A stretch of 64,000 nucleotides of DNA, from assembly GCF_007290395.2 (NCBI RefSeq), contig NZ_CP041656.2:4340001-4404000 (forward strand), read 5' to 3'. Below are positions 52,011 to 60,934 of the stretch, piece by piece (within the stretch, counting starts at the first letter, position 1; each line of letters starts with the position of its first letter). The notes beneath the pieces are model-generated. The model was not told the origin of the DNA and made no database searches. It was given only the letters and a program-made list of their open reading frames with translations. This DNA is from Bradyrhizobium cosmicum (GTDB taxonomy: Bacteria; Pseudomonadota; Alphaproteobacteria; Rhizobiales; Xanthobacteraceae). A program made the position numbers and the translations under genes.

Positions 52011-53984
52011 GTGATAGACGAAGAAGCCGACGCAAAAGAACCTCGCAAAGATATCGTAGCAACGCAGTCGAGCGCTCTTTCGCGCGAGGCTGAAAAGATG
52101 GTCGGCGAAACATCCACTTACGCTACGCCCGCCATGCGGCAAGAACGACGCGCCCGCGCCTCGGCGGACAAGCGGTTTGCCCTTCGTAAAACGCTCGTCG
52201 AACCCGACCGCAGCGACCCAAACGGGTTCGAGCGCATCATCGGCAACAGCGACCTGATGTCGATTAACTTCCTAGATCGCGGCAGGCGGACGGCGGCGGC
52301 GGTTTGCCGAATCAAAGTGCCGAGCGACGGCGGCGCCTGGTACGGCACGGGCTTTCTTGTCGGGCCTCGCCTCCTGCTCACCAACCATCATGTGCTCGGC
52401 AATGCCGACGAAGCAAGCCAGGCCGAAGCTGAATTCGGTTATGAGCACGACTTCGACGGCGTATTGCAGGAGCCGGTCCGCTTCAATTTGCGTCCGCACG
52501 AAATTTTCTATACCAACGCCGAACTCGATTTCACATTCGTCGCCGTCACACCGCTCTCGGACGAATGCGTGCCGATCGCCCGTTACGGAATCCTGCCGCT
52601 CATTCCCCTCTCCGGCAAGGCCGTCGACGGGGAATGGGTTACGATAATCCAGCATCCCGGCAGCGAACCAAAGCAAATCGCGATCCGCGCCAGTCAGGTC
52701 ATCGGGCTCGACCCCAGGTATGTGCCAGGGGTCGATCTAGATCATTTTATTCACTACTCGACCGACACCGAACCGGGCTCATCTGGAGCGCCGGTTCTTA
52801 ACGACCAATGGCAAGTGCTGGCCCTGCACCACAAAGCGGTGCCGGCGCCAGAAAATCCGGAAAGCGAAAGCAAAGAACCGACATGGATCGCCAACGAAGG
52901 TGTGCGGATCAGTGCGATATTCAAGCACCTGAAAGGCGAAAGGTTCGCGAAACCGCAGGCCGGGCTGGTGCTTGACCGTCTCGACCTGTCGCTCGGGTTT
53001 CCGGCACTGGGTAACAGCGCGACACCTGGAGAATCGTTGCTTGAGGCCGATCGCCGCCCGCTCGACCCGGCGAGATGGGCGCACGTCTCCGGCTATGACG
53101 CGTCGTTTCTGAGTGAGACGATTGCGCTGCCGAAAATCTACGCGCCCGCGCGCGCAAAAAATCTGGTCGCGCCACTGCTGGACGGTTCAGGTTACGAACT
53201 CGTCTATCATCACTTCACGTCCGTGATCCGCGCGGATCGTAAATTTCCCTTGTTCACCGCGGTGAACATCGACGGCGACAGACTGGTTCATCCTGGAAAA
53301 CGCAAAGACACGTGGCGGCGCGACGCTCGCATCGCCGATGAATTTCAGCCCGACGGCGACTTTTACGAAAAGGCCAAAGGAACAGACCCGGTGCAGTTCA
53401 GCCGCGGCCATCAGGTACGGTTGCTTGACCCTTGCTGGAGCACTTTGACGAAGAAAGCAAATGCGCTGGCGGAGTCTCAACTGGCGTCCGAGGATACGTT
53501 TCATTATACGAACGCGGCGCCGCAGGTTCAGGGCTACAACGACATCGACTGGGGCGATCTAGAAGACTACCTGCTCGATAAGGCGCAGACATCGCACAAG
53601 CGCCTCACCGTCTTTACCGGACCGATCTATCGTGATGACGACCCGATGTACGGCAAGGCGCGCAAAGGCGGCCCATGGAAGATTCCATTGTCGTTCTGGA
53701 AAGTCGCCGTGCTGCAGAAGACACCCACAAAGGTCGCGGCTGCCGCCTTCATCATTGGCCAAACGCAATACGTTCAAGCGCTGTTTGAGGCCAAGGTTTT
53801 CTCCGGGCTGAAGCCTTACACCCCCAACGAACTCCACACCATGCACATCCAGACGACGGTTAAAACCATCGAGACGGAAACCGGTCTCGATTTTTCGGCG
53901 GTACGTCCCTTCGATTCGCAAGGCGGCCTCGAATCGACCCGGCAAACCCGATGGCTCAATGATAGCAGTGACGTAATCATTTGA
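52011..53984 (+). CDS. Trypsin-like protease fused to a DNA/RNA non-specific (NUC) endonuclease
   Basis: This 657-residue protein starts at GTG 52011 with GGAGG six bases upstream; GTG 52005 and TTG 51948 are alternatives. Residues about 1 to 75 are charged and probably disordered. About 90 to 290 is a trypsin/V8-like serine protease (WYGTGFLVG, His127 in LLTNHHVL, Asp173 in AELDFTFVAV, Ser258 in TEPGSSGAPV). About 390 to 640 is a NUC endonuclease with SRGH in place of DRGH (His467), TNAAPQ (Asn501), YNDIDW and a FTGPIYRDDDP loop. The two domains are joined by a linker of about 100 residues. There is no signal peptide. Codons are less GC-rich than in neighbours. Confidence 0.9.
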   Translation: MIDEEADAKEPRKDIVATQSSALSREAEKMVGETSTYATPAMRQERRARASADKRFALRKTLVEPDRSDPNGFERIIGNSDLMSINFLDRGRRTAAAVCRIKVPSDGGAWYGTGFLVGPRLLLTNHHVLGNADEASQAEAEFGYEHDFDGVLQEPVRFNLRPHEIFYTNAELDFTFVAVTPLSDECVPIARYGILPLIPLSGKAVDGEWVTIIQHPGSEPKQIAIRASQVIGLDPRYVPGVDLDHFIHYSTDTEPGSSGAPVLNDQWQVLALHHKAVPAPENPESESKEPTWIANEGVRISAIFKHLKGERFAKPQAGLVLDRLDLSLGFPALGNSATPGESLLEADRRPLDPARWAHVSGYDASFLSETIALPKIYAPARAKNLVAPLLDGSGYELVYHHFTSVIRADRKFPLFTAVNIDGDRLVHPGKRKDTWRRDARIADEFQPDGDFYEKAKGTDPVQFSRGHQVRLLDPCWSTLTKKANALAESQLASEDTFHYTNAAPQVQGYNDIDWGDLEDYLLDKAQTSHKRLTVFTGPIYRDDDPMYGKARKGGPWKIPLSFWKVAVLQKTPTKVAAAAFIIGQTQYVQALFEAKVFSGLKPYTPNELHTMHIQTTVKTIETETGLDFSAVRPFDSQGGLESTRQTRWLNDSSDVII

Positions 53985-54035
53985 CCGGATCAAACTCGCG
54001 ACGGAAATCAATCGGCTGCGTCGCGGCGCGGCCTC

Positions 54036-55634
54036 TCACTCCCACTCAATCGTTCCGGGCGGCTTGCTCGTCACGTCGTACACCACCCGGTTCACGCCCT
54101 TCACCTCGTTGATGATGCGCGTCGCGGTCTCACCCAAAAACTTCATGTCGAACTGGTAGAAGTCCGCGGTCATGCCGTCGGTGGAGGTGACGGCGCGGAG
54201 GCCTACGACGAAGTCATAGGTGCGGCCGTCGCCCATGACGCCGACCGTCTTCACCGGGAGCAGCACCGCAAAGGCCTGCCAGATGTCGTCGTAGAGGCCG
54301 TGCTTGCGGATCTGGTCGATGTAGACGGCGTCGGCCTTGCGCAGGATGTCGAGCTTGTCCTTTGTGATCTCGCCGGGGCAGCGGATGGCAAGGCCCGGCC
54401 CGGGGAACGGGTGGCGGCCGACGAAGATTTCGGGCAGGCCGAGCTCGCGGCCGAGCTTGCGCACTTCGTCCTTGAACAGCTCGCGCAAGGGCTCGACGAG
54501 CTTCATGTTCATACGTTCAGGGAGACCGCCGACATTGTGGTGCGACTTGATCGTGACCGAAGGGCCGCCGGTGAAGGAGACGCTCTCGATCACGTCGGGA
54601 TAGAGCGTGCCTTGCGCGAGGAAGTCGGCGCCGCCGATCTTCTTGGCCTCCGCCTCGAACACCTCGATGAAGAGACGGCCGATGGTCTTGCGCTTGGTTT
54701 CGGGGTCGGTGACGCCTTCGAGCTCGCCGAGGAATTGCTTGGACGCATCCACGTGCACGAGCGGGATGTTGTAGTGGTGGCGGAACAGGTCGACGACGGT
54801 CTTGGCTTCGTCGAGGCGCAGCATGCCGTGGTCGACGAACACGCAGGTGAGCTGGTCGCCGATGGCTTCGTGGATCAGCACGGCCGCGACCGCTGAATCG
54901 ACGCCACCGGAGAGGCCGCAGAGCACCTTGCCCTTGCCGACCTGGGCGCGGATCTTGGCGATCTCCTCCTCGCGGAAGGCACGCATGGTCCAGTCGCCGG
55001 AGAGGCCGGCGATCTTGCGGACGAAATTGCGGATCAGCTTGGCGCCGTCCGGCGTGTGCACCACTTCGGGGTGGAACATCAGGCCGTAATATTTGCGCGT
55101 CTCGTCCTGGATGATCGCGAACGGCGCGTTCGGCGAGGTGCCGGCCACCGAGAAGCCCGGCGGCATCTTGGTGATGCGGTCGCCATGGCTCATCCAGACC
55201 TGGTTCTTGCCGCCCGGCGACCAGACGTCCTCGAACAGCTTGCTCGGCGCCTTGACCTCGACATCGGCACGGCCGAACTCGCGGTGGTGGCCGCCCTCGA
55301 CGGTGCCGCCCAGTTGCTCCGCCATGGTCATCTGGCCGTAGCAGATGCCGAGCACCGGCACGCCGGAGGCGAAGATCAATTGGGGCGCCCGCGGGGAGCC
55401 TGCCTCATGCACCGACTCCGGCCCGCCGGAGAGGATCACCGCTTTCGGCTTCATCTCCTTAAAGGCCTCTTCGGCCTTGTTGAACGGGACGATCTCGCAA
55501 TAGACGCCGTCCTCGCGCACGCGACGCGCAATCAGCTGCGTCACCTGGCTGCCGAAGTCGACGATGAGAATCTTGTCATGCGCCGAGGCCACGGAGGGCG
55601 TCGACGCGGAGCGGTCGTGCTGTGCTGCTGTCAT
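54036..55634 (-). CDS. guaA: GMP synthase (glutamine-hydrolysing)
   Basis: GuaA converts XMP to GMP using ATP and glutamine. The 532-residue product has an N-terminal class I glutaminase domain (Cys in [16 protein letters not shown] motif in WMSHGDRI) and a C-terminal ATP-pyrophosphatase domain ([14 protein letters not shown]). The typical end PPGTIEWE is present. ATG at 55634 gives the natural start; the longer in-frame start at 55712 would add 26 unrelated residues. It lies directly after the protease-nuclease gene in convergent orientation (51-base gap). Confidence 0.95.
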   Translation of the reverse strand: MTAAQHDRSASTPSVASAHDKILIVDFGSQVTQLIARRVREDGVYCEIVPFNKAEEAFKEMKPKAVILSGGPESVHEAGSPRAPQLIFASGVPVLGICYGQMTMAEQLGGTVEGGHHREFGRADVEVKAPSKLFEDVWSPGGKNQVWMSHGDRITKMPPGFSVAGTSPNAPFAIIQDETRKYYGLMFHPEVVHTPDGAKLIRNFVRKIAGLSGDWTMRAFREEEIAKIRAQVGKGKVLCGLSGGVDSAVAAVLIHEAIGDQLTCVFVDHGMLRLDEAKTVVDLFRHHYNIPLVHVDASKQFLGELEGVTDPETKRKTIGRLFIEVFEAEAKKIGGADFLAQGTLYPDVIESVSFTGGPSVTIKSHHNVGGLPERMNMKLVEPLRELFKDEVRKLGRELGLPEIFVGRHPFPGPGLAIRCPGEITKDKLDILRKADAVYIDQIRKHGLYDDIWQAFAVLLPVKTVGVMGDGRTYDFVVGLRAVTSTDGMTADFYQFDMKFLGETATRIINEVKGVNRVVYDVTSKPPGTIEWE

Positions 55635-55719
55635 GGCAAGCAGATACGCGACGTGCGACCGGCCCGCAACCGCGCGCGGCACGCACCCACATTCTTCTTT
55701 GGGCATGGACAAACGTAAA

Positions 55720-55740
55720 TAGGTAAGTATTATTGACCTA
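55720..55740. promoter_or_regulatory. AT-rich inverted repeat between guaA and the NTF2-like gene
   Basis: TAGGT-N11-ACCTA, quasi-palindromic at 15 of 21 positions, lies in the divergent intergenic region about 86 bases upstream of guaA and 44 bases upstream of the NTF2-like gene. It is a possible operator; no regulator gene is adjacent. Confidence 0.3.
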
Positions 55741-55783
55741 ATTTGCTCCGGTTCACACAGGAGCCCAATCAGGGAGAACGTTC

Positions 55784-56155
55784 ATGTCACAACACCATCA
55801 GCCATCAACGCTTGCCGCGCTCAGCCACACCTGGGTTGAGGCCTGGAATGCGCGCGATCTTGAGCGCGTGCTCGCGCTTTACGCCGAGGACGCCGTGATG
55901 ACGTCCGACCGCATCCCCGTGATGGGGTTCGATGCCAGCGGCACCGTGCGCGGCAAGGACGCGTTGCGGGCCTATTGGGGCAAGGCGCTCGGGCTGATCC
56001 CGAACCTGCATTTCACGGTGATCGACGTGTTCGTCAGTCCGGACAGCGCGGTCGTGTTCTACGAGAACGAGCGGGGCAAGCGGATCTGCGAATATCTGCG
56101 GGTGAACGAGGCCGGGCTGATCGTGCAGGGCTCGGCGAACCAATTGCCGCACTGA
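55784..56155 (+). CDS. NTF2-like (SnoaL-type) family protein
   Basis: This 123-residue cone-shaped NTF2-fold protein shows LSHTWVEAWNARDLERVLALYAEDAVMTSD and GKDALRAYWGKALGLIPNLHF, with a FYENERGKRICEYLRVNEAG end. Such proteins bind small hydrophobic ligands or act as hydrolases and isomerases; no catalytic residues can be assigned. The gene is between guaA and an HxlR gene and may be controlled by the inverted repeat upstream. Confidence 0.8.
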   Translation: MSQHHQPSTLAALSHTWVEAWNARDLERVLALYAEDAVMTSDRIPVMGFDASGTVRGKDALRAYWGKALGLIPNLHFTVIDVFVSPDSAVVFYENERGKRICEYLRVNEAGLIVQGSANQLPH

Positions 56156-56188
56156 CGTCGCGATCCAGTTGAGGAGGCCCGCGCGCAT

Positions 56189-56641
56189 TCAGCGCTTGCG
56201 CGCGCCGACCTTTCTCACCCTGGTGTCGGACCATGTCAGCGGCCGGCCCGCCCGCGACGGAAGCACGAGCTTGCCGACCCGCTGGCCCGCCTCGTCCACC
56301 AGATCGGAATGCACTTCGCCTCGGGCATACAGATTGGCTTCACCCCACTGGCGCAGGCTGACGACGACCGGAAACAGGTCGCGCCCCTTCTTCGTCAGCG
56401 CATATTCCTGATAGGCACTGCCGTCGGAGGCCGGCACCGGCTCGAGCACGCCAAGCTCCACCAGCCTGTACAGGCGCGCGCTGAGCATGCCCTTGGCAAT
56501 GCCCAGATTCTTCTGGAAGTCGCCGAACCGGCGCAGGCCATCGAAGGCATCGCGCACGATCAGCAGCGACCACACGTCCCCGATGGCGTCGAGTGCGCGC
56601 GCCACCGGGCAGCTCGCGTCGGCAAAACCGGTCCGCTTCAT
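56189..56641 (-). CDS. HxlR family transcriptional regulator
   Basis: This 150-residue protein has the HxlR winged-helix signature: CPVARALDAIGDVWSLLIVRDAFDGLRRF near residues 11 to 40, the NLGIAKGMLSARLYRLVELGVLE recognition region, and the YALTKKGRDLFPV wing. The cysteine at about residue 11 may sense electrophiles or oxidants. It is divergent from an MFS gene; operators of the GGTCTTA...TAAGACC type lie between them. Confidence 0.92.
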   Translation of the reverse strand: MKRTGFADASCPVARALDAIGDVWSLLIVRDAFDGLRRFGDFQKNLGIAKGMLSARLYRLVELGVLEPVPASDGSAYQEYALTKKGRDLFPVVVSLRQWGEANLYARGEVHSDLVDEAGQRVGKLVLPSRAGRPLTWSDTRVRKVGARKR

Positions 56642-56660
56642 TCGCAGCCCCCTTCAAGCT

Positions 56661-56716
56661 GGTCCCAAAATAAGACTAGACAGCGCATGATGCAACTGGT
56701 CTTATTTTAAGACCAG
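56661..56716. promoter_or_regulatory. Operator pair between hxlR-type gene and MFS gene
   Basis: The right-hand site (56696-56716) is a perfect 21-bp palindrome: CTGGTCTTA, centre TTT, TAAGACCAG. A second, weaker copy GGTCCCAAAATAAGAC lies at 56661-56676, 37 bases upstream. Both lie between the divergent starts, so the HxlR protein probably controls itself and the transporter. Confidence 0.8.
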
Positions 56717-56738
56717 ATCGAATAGGCCGGAGACGACG

Positions 56739-57995
56739 ATGACGGGGAACGACACCACGACAGCGGGCCTGGAAGCCGGTGATATGACCGGGCGCGGGCT
56801 CTCTGGCGCAATGGCGCTGCTGTTCGCGCTGACCTGCGGCCTGAGCGTCGCCAACATCTACTTCGCGCAGCCCCTGCTTGACGCCATGGCGCACGATCTC
56901 GACATCGCGCCCGCTGCGATCGGCATGGTGGTGACGTTCACGCAGATCGGCTACGCGTTCGGCCTGATCCTGATCGTGCCGCTCGGCGATCTCCGGGATC
57001 GCCGCAGCCTGATCGTCGGCCAGACGGTGCTCTCAGCCATCGGGCTCGTGGTCATCGGCACGGCGTCGCACGCCGCGGTCCTGCTTGCGGGGATGGCGCT
57101 GGTCGGCGTGCTCGCCGTCGTCGTCCAGGTCCTCGTTGCGTTTGCGGCGACGCTGGCGACGCCGGACGGCCGCGGCCGCGCCATCGGCACCGTCACCAGC
57201 GGCGTTGTCGCGGGCATCCTGCTGGCGCGGTTCGCCTCCGGCGCGCTGGCCGATATCGGCGGCTGGCGCATGGTCTATTTGGTCTCGGCCGGCCTCATGC
57301 TCGCCCTCGCCGCCCTGCTCCTGCGCGTGCTGCCGTCCGACCGGCCCGCCGCGATGGCCGGAGCGTCCTATCCGTCGTTGCTGCGCTCGACGGCCTCGCT
57401 GTTTGCCGAGGAGCCGCTGCTGCGAGAGCGCGCATTGTTTGCGTTTCTGATCTTCGCTGATCTTAATGTATTCTGGACCTCGATCGTGCTCCCGCTCTCG
57501 GCGCCTCCCCTCGCTCTGTCGCACACCACGATCGGGCTGCTCGGCATCGCCGGATTCGCCGGAGCACTTGCGGCGCGAAACGCCGGACGCCTCGCTGATC
57601 TCGGATGGGGTCAGCGCACCACCGGCCTCTCGCTGATGCTGATGCTGGCTGCCTGGGCTCCGATCGCCTGCCTGCAAACCTCGCTGTGGCTCGTGGTCGC
57701 AGGCGTCATCATGCTGGATTTCGGGCTTCAGGCCGTGCATGTGACCAGCCAGAGCCTGATCGTCGCCGCGCGCCCGGATTCGGCCAGCCGACTGATCGGG
57801 GGCTACATGGTGTTCTACTCGGTCGGAAGCGCTGTCGGCGCGATCACCTCGACGATGGTGTACGCGATGGCCGGCTGGACCGGCGTGTGCATGCTCGGCG
57901 CCGGGATCAGCGCCGCCGCTCTGCTGGCCTGGGTCATGATTGCAAGCAGGATGCAGGTGCCCCACCCCTGCGCATTGACGCAACAGCAAAGATGA
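56739..57995 (+). CDS. MFS transporter
   Basis: This 418-residue protein has twelve hydrophobic segments and the MFS motif A in the first half (VPLGDLRDRRSLIVG). The pattern GLSVANIYFAQPLLDAMAHDL near the N terminus is typical of the drug-proton antiporter DHA/YnfM-like group. It follows GGAG and is divergent from the HxlR regulator. Efflux of a small toxic compound sensed by HxlR is a reasonable inference; the substrate is not known. Confidence 0.88.
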   Translation: MTGNDTTTAGLEAGDMTGRGLSGAMALLFALTCGLSVANIYFAQPLLDAMAHDLDIAPAAIGMVVTFTQIGYAFGLILIVPLGDLRDRRSLIVGQTVLSAIGLVVIGTASHAAVLLAGMALVGVLAVVVQVLVAFAATLATPDGRGRAIGTVTSGVVAGILLARFASGALADIGGWRMVYLVSAGLMLALAALLLRVLPSDRPAAMAGASYPSLLRSTASLFAEEPLLRERALFAFLIFADLNVFWTSIVLPLSAPPLALSHTTIGLLGIAGFAGALAARNAGRLADLGWGQRTTGLSLMLMLAAWAPIACLQTSLWLVVAGVIMLDFGLQAVHVTSQSLIVAARPDSASRLIGGYMVFYSVGSAVGAITSTMVYAMAGWTGVCMLGAGISAAALLAWVMIASRMQVPHPCALTQQQR

Positions 57996-58055
57996 GGACT
58001 GCGGCGCTCGCATCCGATAACAAGGGCTCCGCCGGCATAAAGACAGGATTCCACC

Positions 58056-58388
58056 ATGAAACTCCCCACCTCCCCCTTCACCGTCACCGACTGGAGCAAA
58101 GTCGAGCCGACCACGCATGCCGGCGAGACCGGCCAGGCGCTGTGGCGCACGCTCAACACCGGCGATCTCCGGGTGCGGATGGTGGAGTATTCGCCGGGCT
58201 ATCTCGCCGACCATTGGTGCGACCGTGGCCACGTGATCTTCGTCGTGAAGGGCGAGCTCGACAGCGAGCTGCGCGACGGGCGCAAATTCAAGCTCACCGC
58301 GGGCATGAGCTACCAAGTCTCCGATTTCGGCGACCCCGCGCACCGGTCGTCCACGGCCACCGGCGCCACGCTTTTCATCGTGGACTGA
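58056..58388 (+). CDS. DHCW-motif cupin fold protein
   Basis: This 110-residue small cupin carries the signature DHWCDRGHVIFVVKGELDSELRDG, the DHCW-type motif, in the first barrel strands. It belongs to a family of uncharacterised single-domain cupins with a probable metal site (the two His and Cys of the motif, plus His in DPAHRS). It lies downstream of the MFS gene on the same strand (60-base gap) and may be in the same operon. The function is unknown. Confidence 0.85.
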   Translation: MKLPTSPFTVTDWSKVEPTTHAGETGQALWRTLNTGDLRVRMVEYSPGYLADHWCDRGHVIFVVKGELDSELRDGRKFKLTAGMSYQVSDFGDPAHRSSTATGATLFIVD

Positions 58389-58460
58389 GGCACGCCGGGT
58401 CGGTTCAATTGCACCGCAAAATAGCAAAGTCACGCGACATGCCGGGGCGCGGGTGGTGCC

Positions 58461-58488
58461 TTGAAGTAGCCCAAAATCTCGCTATAAT
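58461..58488 (+). promoter_or_regulatory. Sigma-70 type promoter of cspA
   Basis: TTGAAG (58461-58466), a 16-base spacer and a perfect TATAAT (58483-58488) make a strong housekeeping promoter upstream of the cold-shock gene. The message would carry a leader of about 150 bases before the ATG at 58649, a length usual for cold-regulated csp transcripts. Confidence 0.7.
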
Positions 58489-58648
58489 GTGATCATCGAT
58501 ACTTGGCCGAACGACTGGGCCGCTTCGCTTCGTTGCAGACGGGCGCGCACGCTTCAGATGACTTCTCCAAACATCGACTGAACAGGATCATGGGCGCAGC
58601 GACGCGTTCCGGTCCGCGTGCGTACCATCTCTAACAAAGGAAATTCCC

Positions 58649-58858
58649 ATGGCTATGGGCACCGTGAAGTGGTTCAACACCCAAAAGGGTTATGGTTTCA
58701 TCCAGCCGGACGACGGCCAGAAGGACGTGTTCGTCCACATCAGCGCTGTCGAACGCGCCGGCCTGTCGACCCTCAACGAGGGCCAGAAGGTCTCGTTCGA
58801 CATCGTCGCCGACCGCCGCAGCGGCAAGTCGTCGGCTGATAATCTCCGCGTCGGCTAA
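58649..58858 (+). CDS. cspA: Cold-shock protein, CspA family
   Basis: This 69-residue single cold-shock domain has both RNA-binding motifs intact: [10 protein letters not shown] (RNP1) and [10 protein letters not shown] (RNP2). It acts as an RNA chaperone, binding single-stranded nucleic acid. A promoter with perfect TATAAT lies 160 bases upstream, leaving a long leader, and a strong rho-independent terminator follows the gene. The Shine-Dalgarno AAAGGAAA precedes the ATG. Bradyrhizobium carries several such genes; this one has a complete transcription unit of its own. Confidence 0.95.
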   Translation: MAMGTVKWFNTQKGYGFIQPDDGQKDVFVHISAVERAGLSTLNEGQKVSFDIVADRRSGKSSADNLRVG

Positions 58859-58911
58859 CGCCCGCGCACCGTTCTGAGCTCGGACGTACCGGCAGAGCGC
58901 AACTATTGGAA

Positions 58912-58951
58912 AGCCCCGCGACCGGGATCCGGTTTGCGGGGTTTTTGTTTT
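58912..58951 (+). terminator. Rho-independent terminator of cspA
   Basis: A CCCCGC/GCGGGG stem with an inner ACCGG/CCGGT stem is followed by TTTTTGTTTT. It begins 53 bases after the cspA stop, and is the clearest intrinsic terminator in the window. Confidence 0.85.
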
Positions 58952-58957
58952 GGCCCT

Positions 58958-59058
58958 GTCATTCCGGGGCTCGCGAAGCGAGAGCCCGGCATCCATCAGG
59001 CCGCAGGGACTGCCCAGCGATGGATTCCGGGCTCGCCCTGCGGGCGCCCCGGAATGAC
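58958..59058. repeat. Dispersed palindromic repeat, GTCATTCCGGGGC type
   Basis: GTCATTCCGGGGC and GCCCCGGAATGAC form perfect 13-bp ends of a 101-bp element with inner GCGAAGCGAGAGCCCGG and GGCATCCAT sequences. It is a typical multicopy Bradyrhizobium intergenic element, placed between the cspA terminator and rsmB. Confidence 0.8.
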
Positions 59059-59070
59059 GAGGGCGCAAGA

Positions 59071-60372
59071 TCAGGCCGTCTTCTTCAGCACCGACACGAA
59101 AAACCCGTCCGTCCCGGTCCGCCGCGGCGTCATCAGCCAGCCCTCCGGCGACTGCAGCGCGGCGTCCGCGAACGCTTCCGCCTTGTCCCAGAGCACGCTG
59201 GCGGTCTGCTCGGGCGGAACGACCGCAAACCCGGGATGCCGCGCGACGAATGCCCTCACCTGCTCGCCATTCTCTTTAGATAGCACCGAGCAGGTGATGT
59301 AGGCGATGCGGCCGCCGGCCTTGACCAGCGGCACGGCGCGATCCAGCACCGCGGCCTGGTCGCGCAGGCGGATCTCCAGCGCGCCCGGCCGCATGCGCCA
59401 TTTGGCGTCGGGGTTGCGGCGCCAGGTTCCGGTTCCGGTGCAGGGCGCGTCGATGACGACGAGGTCGGCGGTGCCGCTGATGTCGGCCAGCGGATCGACC
59501 TCACCCTTGGGCGTGCGGATATCGGCGTTGTGGACGCCGGCGCGCGACAGCCGTTCATGGATCGGCGCAAGCTGGCGCTTGTCGCTATCGGTCGCGATCA
59601 AGCGGCCCTTGCCCTGCATCATCGCGGCCAGCGCCAGCGTCTTGCCGCCGGCGCCCGCACAGAGATCGATCACCTGCTCGCCGGGCTTTGCCGCGGTGAG
59701 CTGGGCCGCAAGCTGCGATCCTTCATCCTGCACTTCAACGGCGCCCTTGATGAAATCCTCTTCCGACTGGATGCCGGGATTGCGCGCATCGGCCGAAAGC
59801 TCGATGCGCAGGCCGTTTGCCGACCAGGGCGTCGGTTTCGCATGAAGATGAGCAAGCCCGCGCAGCACCTTGTCCCGATTGGACTTTAGCGTGTTGACGC
59901 GCAGGTCGAGCGGCGCCCGGCTCGCCATCGCGGCGGCCTCGGCAACGCGGTCCTCGCCGAACGCTTTCGCCAGATGGGAATCGAGCCATTCGGGATAGTC
60001 GCCGGCGATGGCGGCCGGAGCATCCTTCAGGGAACGCGAGGCGAGCGCCGCCTGCTCGGCGTCCGTCAACGGCGCCGGCGCAAACCGGCTGCCGTCGAAC
60101 AAGGCGGCCATGGTGGCCGTATCCATGTTGCGCTCGAGGCGGAGCATGCCGATCAGCCGCGCCCGCGCGGTATCGGCATCCATCAGCCAGGCGCTCGAGG
60201 CATAGCGGCGCAGCACGTCCCAGACGAGGCCGGCGATCGCGGCACGGTCGCCCGAGCCGGCAAAGCGGTGCGCGGTGCCCCACTCCTTCAGCGCCTTGGC
60301 CGCGGGCACGCGGTCTTTCTCGATGGTGTCGATCAGTTCGATGGCTGCGGACAGCCGGGCAGCGGGAGTCAT
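59071..60372 (-). CDS. rsmB: RsmB/NOP family rRNA cytosine-C5 methyltransferase
   Basis: This 433-residue protein has an N-terminal NusB-like helical domain (AIELIDTIEKDRVPAAKALKEW) and a SAM-dependent methyltransferase domain with the two catalytic cysteines of the RsmB/NOP type: DAPCTGTGTWRRNPD and YITCSVLSKENG. The SAM-binding loop reads DLCAGAGGKTLALA. RsmB methylates C967 of 16S rRNA; a closely related substrate is possible. The gene is followed (on its strand) by the repeat at 58958. Confidence 0.9.
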   Translation of the reverse strand: MTPAARLSAAIELIDTIEKDRVPAAKALKEWGTAHRFAGSGDRAAIAGLVWDVLRRYASSAWLMDADTARARLIGMLRLERNMDTATMAALFDGSRFAPAPLTDAEQAALASRSLKDAPAAIAGDYPEWLDSHLAKAFGEDRVAEAAAMASRAPLDLRVNTLKSNRDKVLRGLAHLHAKPTPWSANGLRIELSADARNPGIQSEEDFIKGAVEVQDEGSQLAAQLTAAKPGEQVIDLCAGAGGKTLALAAMMQGKGRLIATDSDKRQLAPIHERLSRAGVHNADIRTPKGEVDPLADISGTADLVVIDAPCTGTGTWRRNPDAKWRMRPGALEIRLRDQAAVLDRAVPLVKAGGRIAYITCSVLSKENGEQVRAFVARHPGFAVVPPEQTASVLWDKAEAFADAALQSPEGWLMTPRRTGTDGFFVSVLKKTA

Positions 60373-60407
60373 TTGAATCTTTCAGATTGGATCCGGCGCC
60401 CAAGCGC

Positions 60408-60779
60408 CTAGATCAGCAACAGCATTTTCAGCGCGAAGTAGATCCACATCGCCAACAGCACGAGCACGCCGGCGAGCCAGACCGTCGAACGCGGACCGGG
60501 CTTGTCGGAGGAGGCGAAGATGCCGGCATGGGCAAACCGCGTCACCACGAACACCCAGGACATCAGCACGATGAAAAGATCTGCATGGCGGAGCGGCAAT
60601 GCCAGCGCGATCAGGGCGTAGAACAGCACCGGCAGCTCGAACTCGCCAAGCGCAATGTCGGGGCTCCTGGCCTCGCCCGAGACCGACGCCTTGCGGCGCC
60701 GGAACACCACGCCGATCAGGAGCGCGAAGGTGAGACCCACCTGCACGAAGACAGGCAGCAAAACCATTTGAATGGACAT
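60408..60779 (-). CDS. MAPEG family membrane protein
   Basis: This 123-residue protein has four transmembrane helices in the MAPEG pattern: LLPVFVQVGLTFALLIGV, then the polar loop RSPDIALGEFELPVLFYALI, VLMSWVFVVTRFAHAGIF and a last helix. MAPEG proteins are glutathione S-transferases or related enzymes in the membrane. The R-x-x-H element (VTRFAHA) is kept. The start at 60779 gives the family start; a longer in-frame start adds eight residues. Confidence 0.85.
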   Translation of the reverse strand: MSIQMVLLPVFVQVGLTFALLIGVVFRRRKASVSGEARSPDIALGEFELPVLFYALIALALPLRHADLFIVLMSWVFVVTRFAHAGIFASSDKPGPRSTVWLAGVLVLLAMWIYFALKMLLLI

Positions 60780-60934
60780 CGGAACTTTCCCGTCAGGCGG
60801 CATGCCGCGGACCCGTCATTAGCCGCGACTTCTGGCGCTGACAATCAACCAGTTGAACCGGTGTTCCCGATCCCGCGACCAAATGGCGATAGTTGAAGCG
60901 ATTTTTGGCCGCTTAAGGCCGCCAGGCGAGCGCC

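Noticed and set aside
50730-54036. Insertion sequence or prophage carrying the protease-nuclease gene
   Set aside because: No transposase, integrase, terminal inverted repeats with target duplication, or tRNA attachment site was found. Only the composition and gene remnants suggest transfer.
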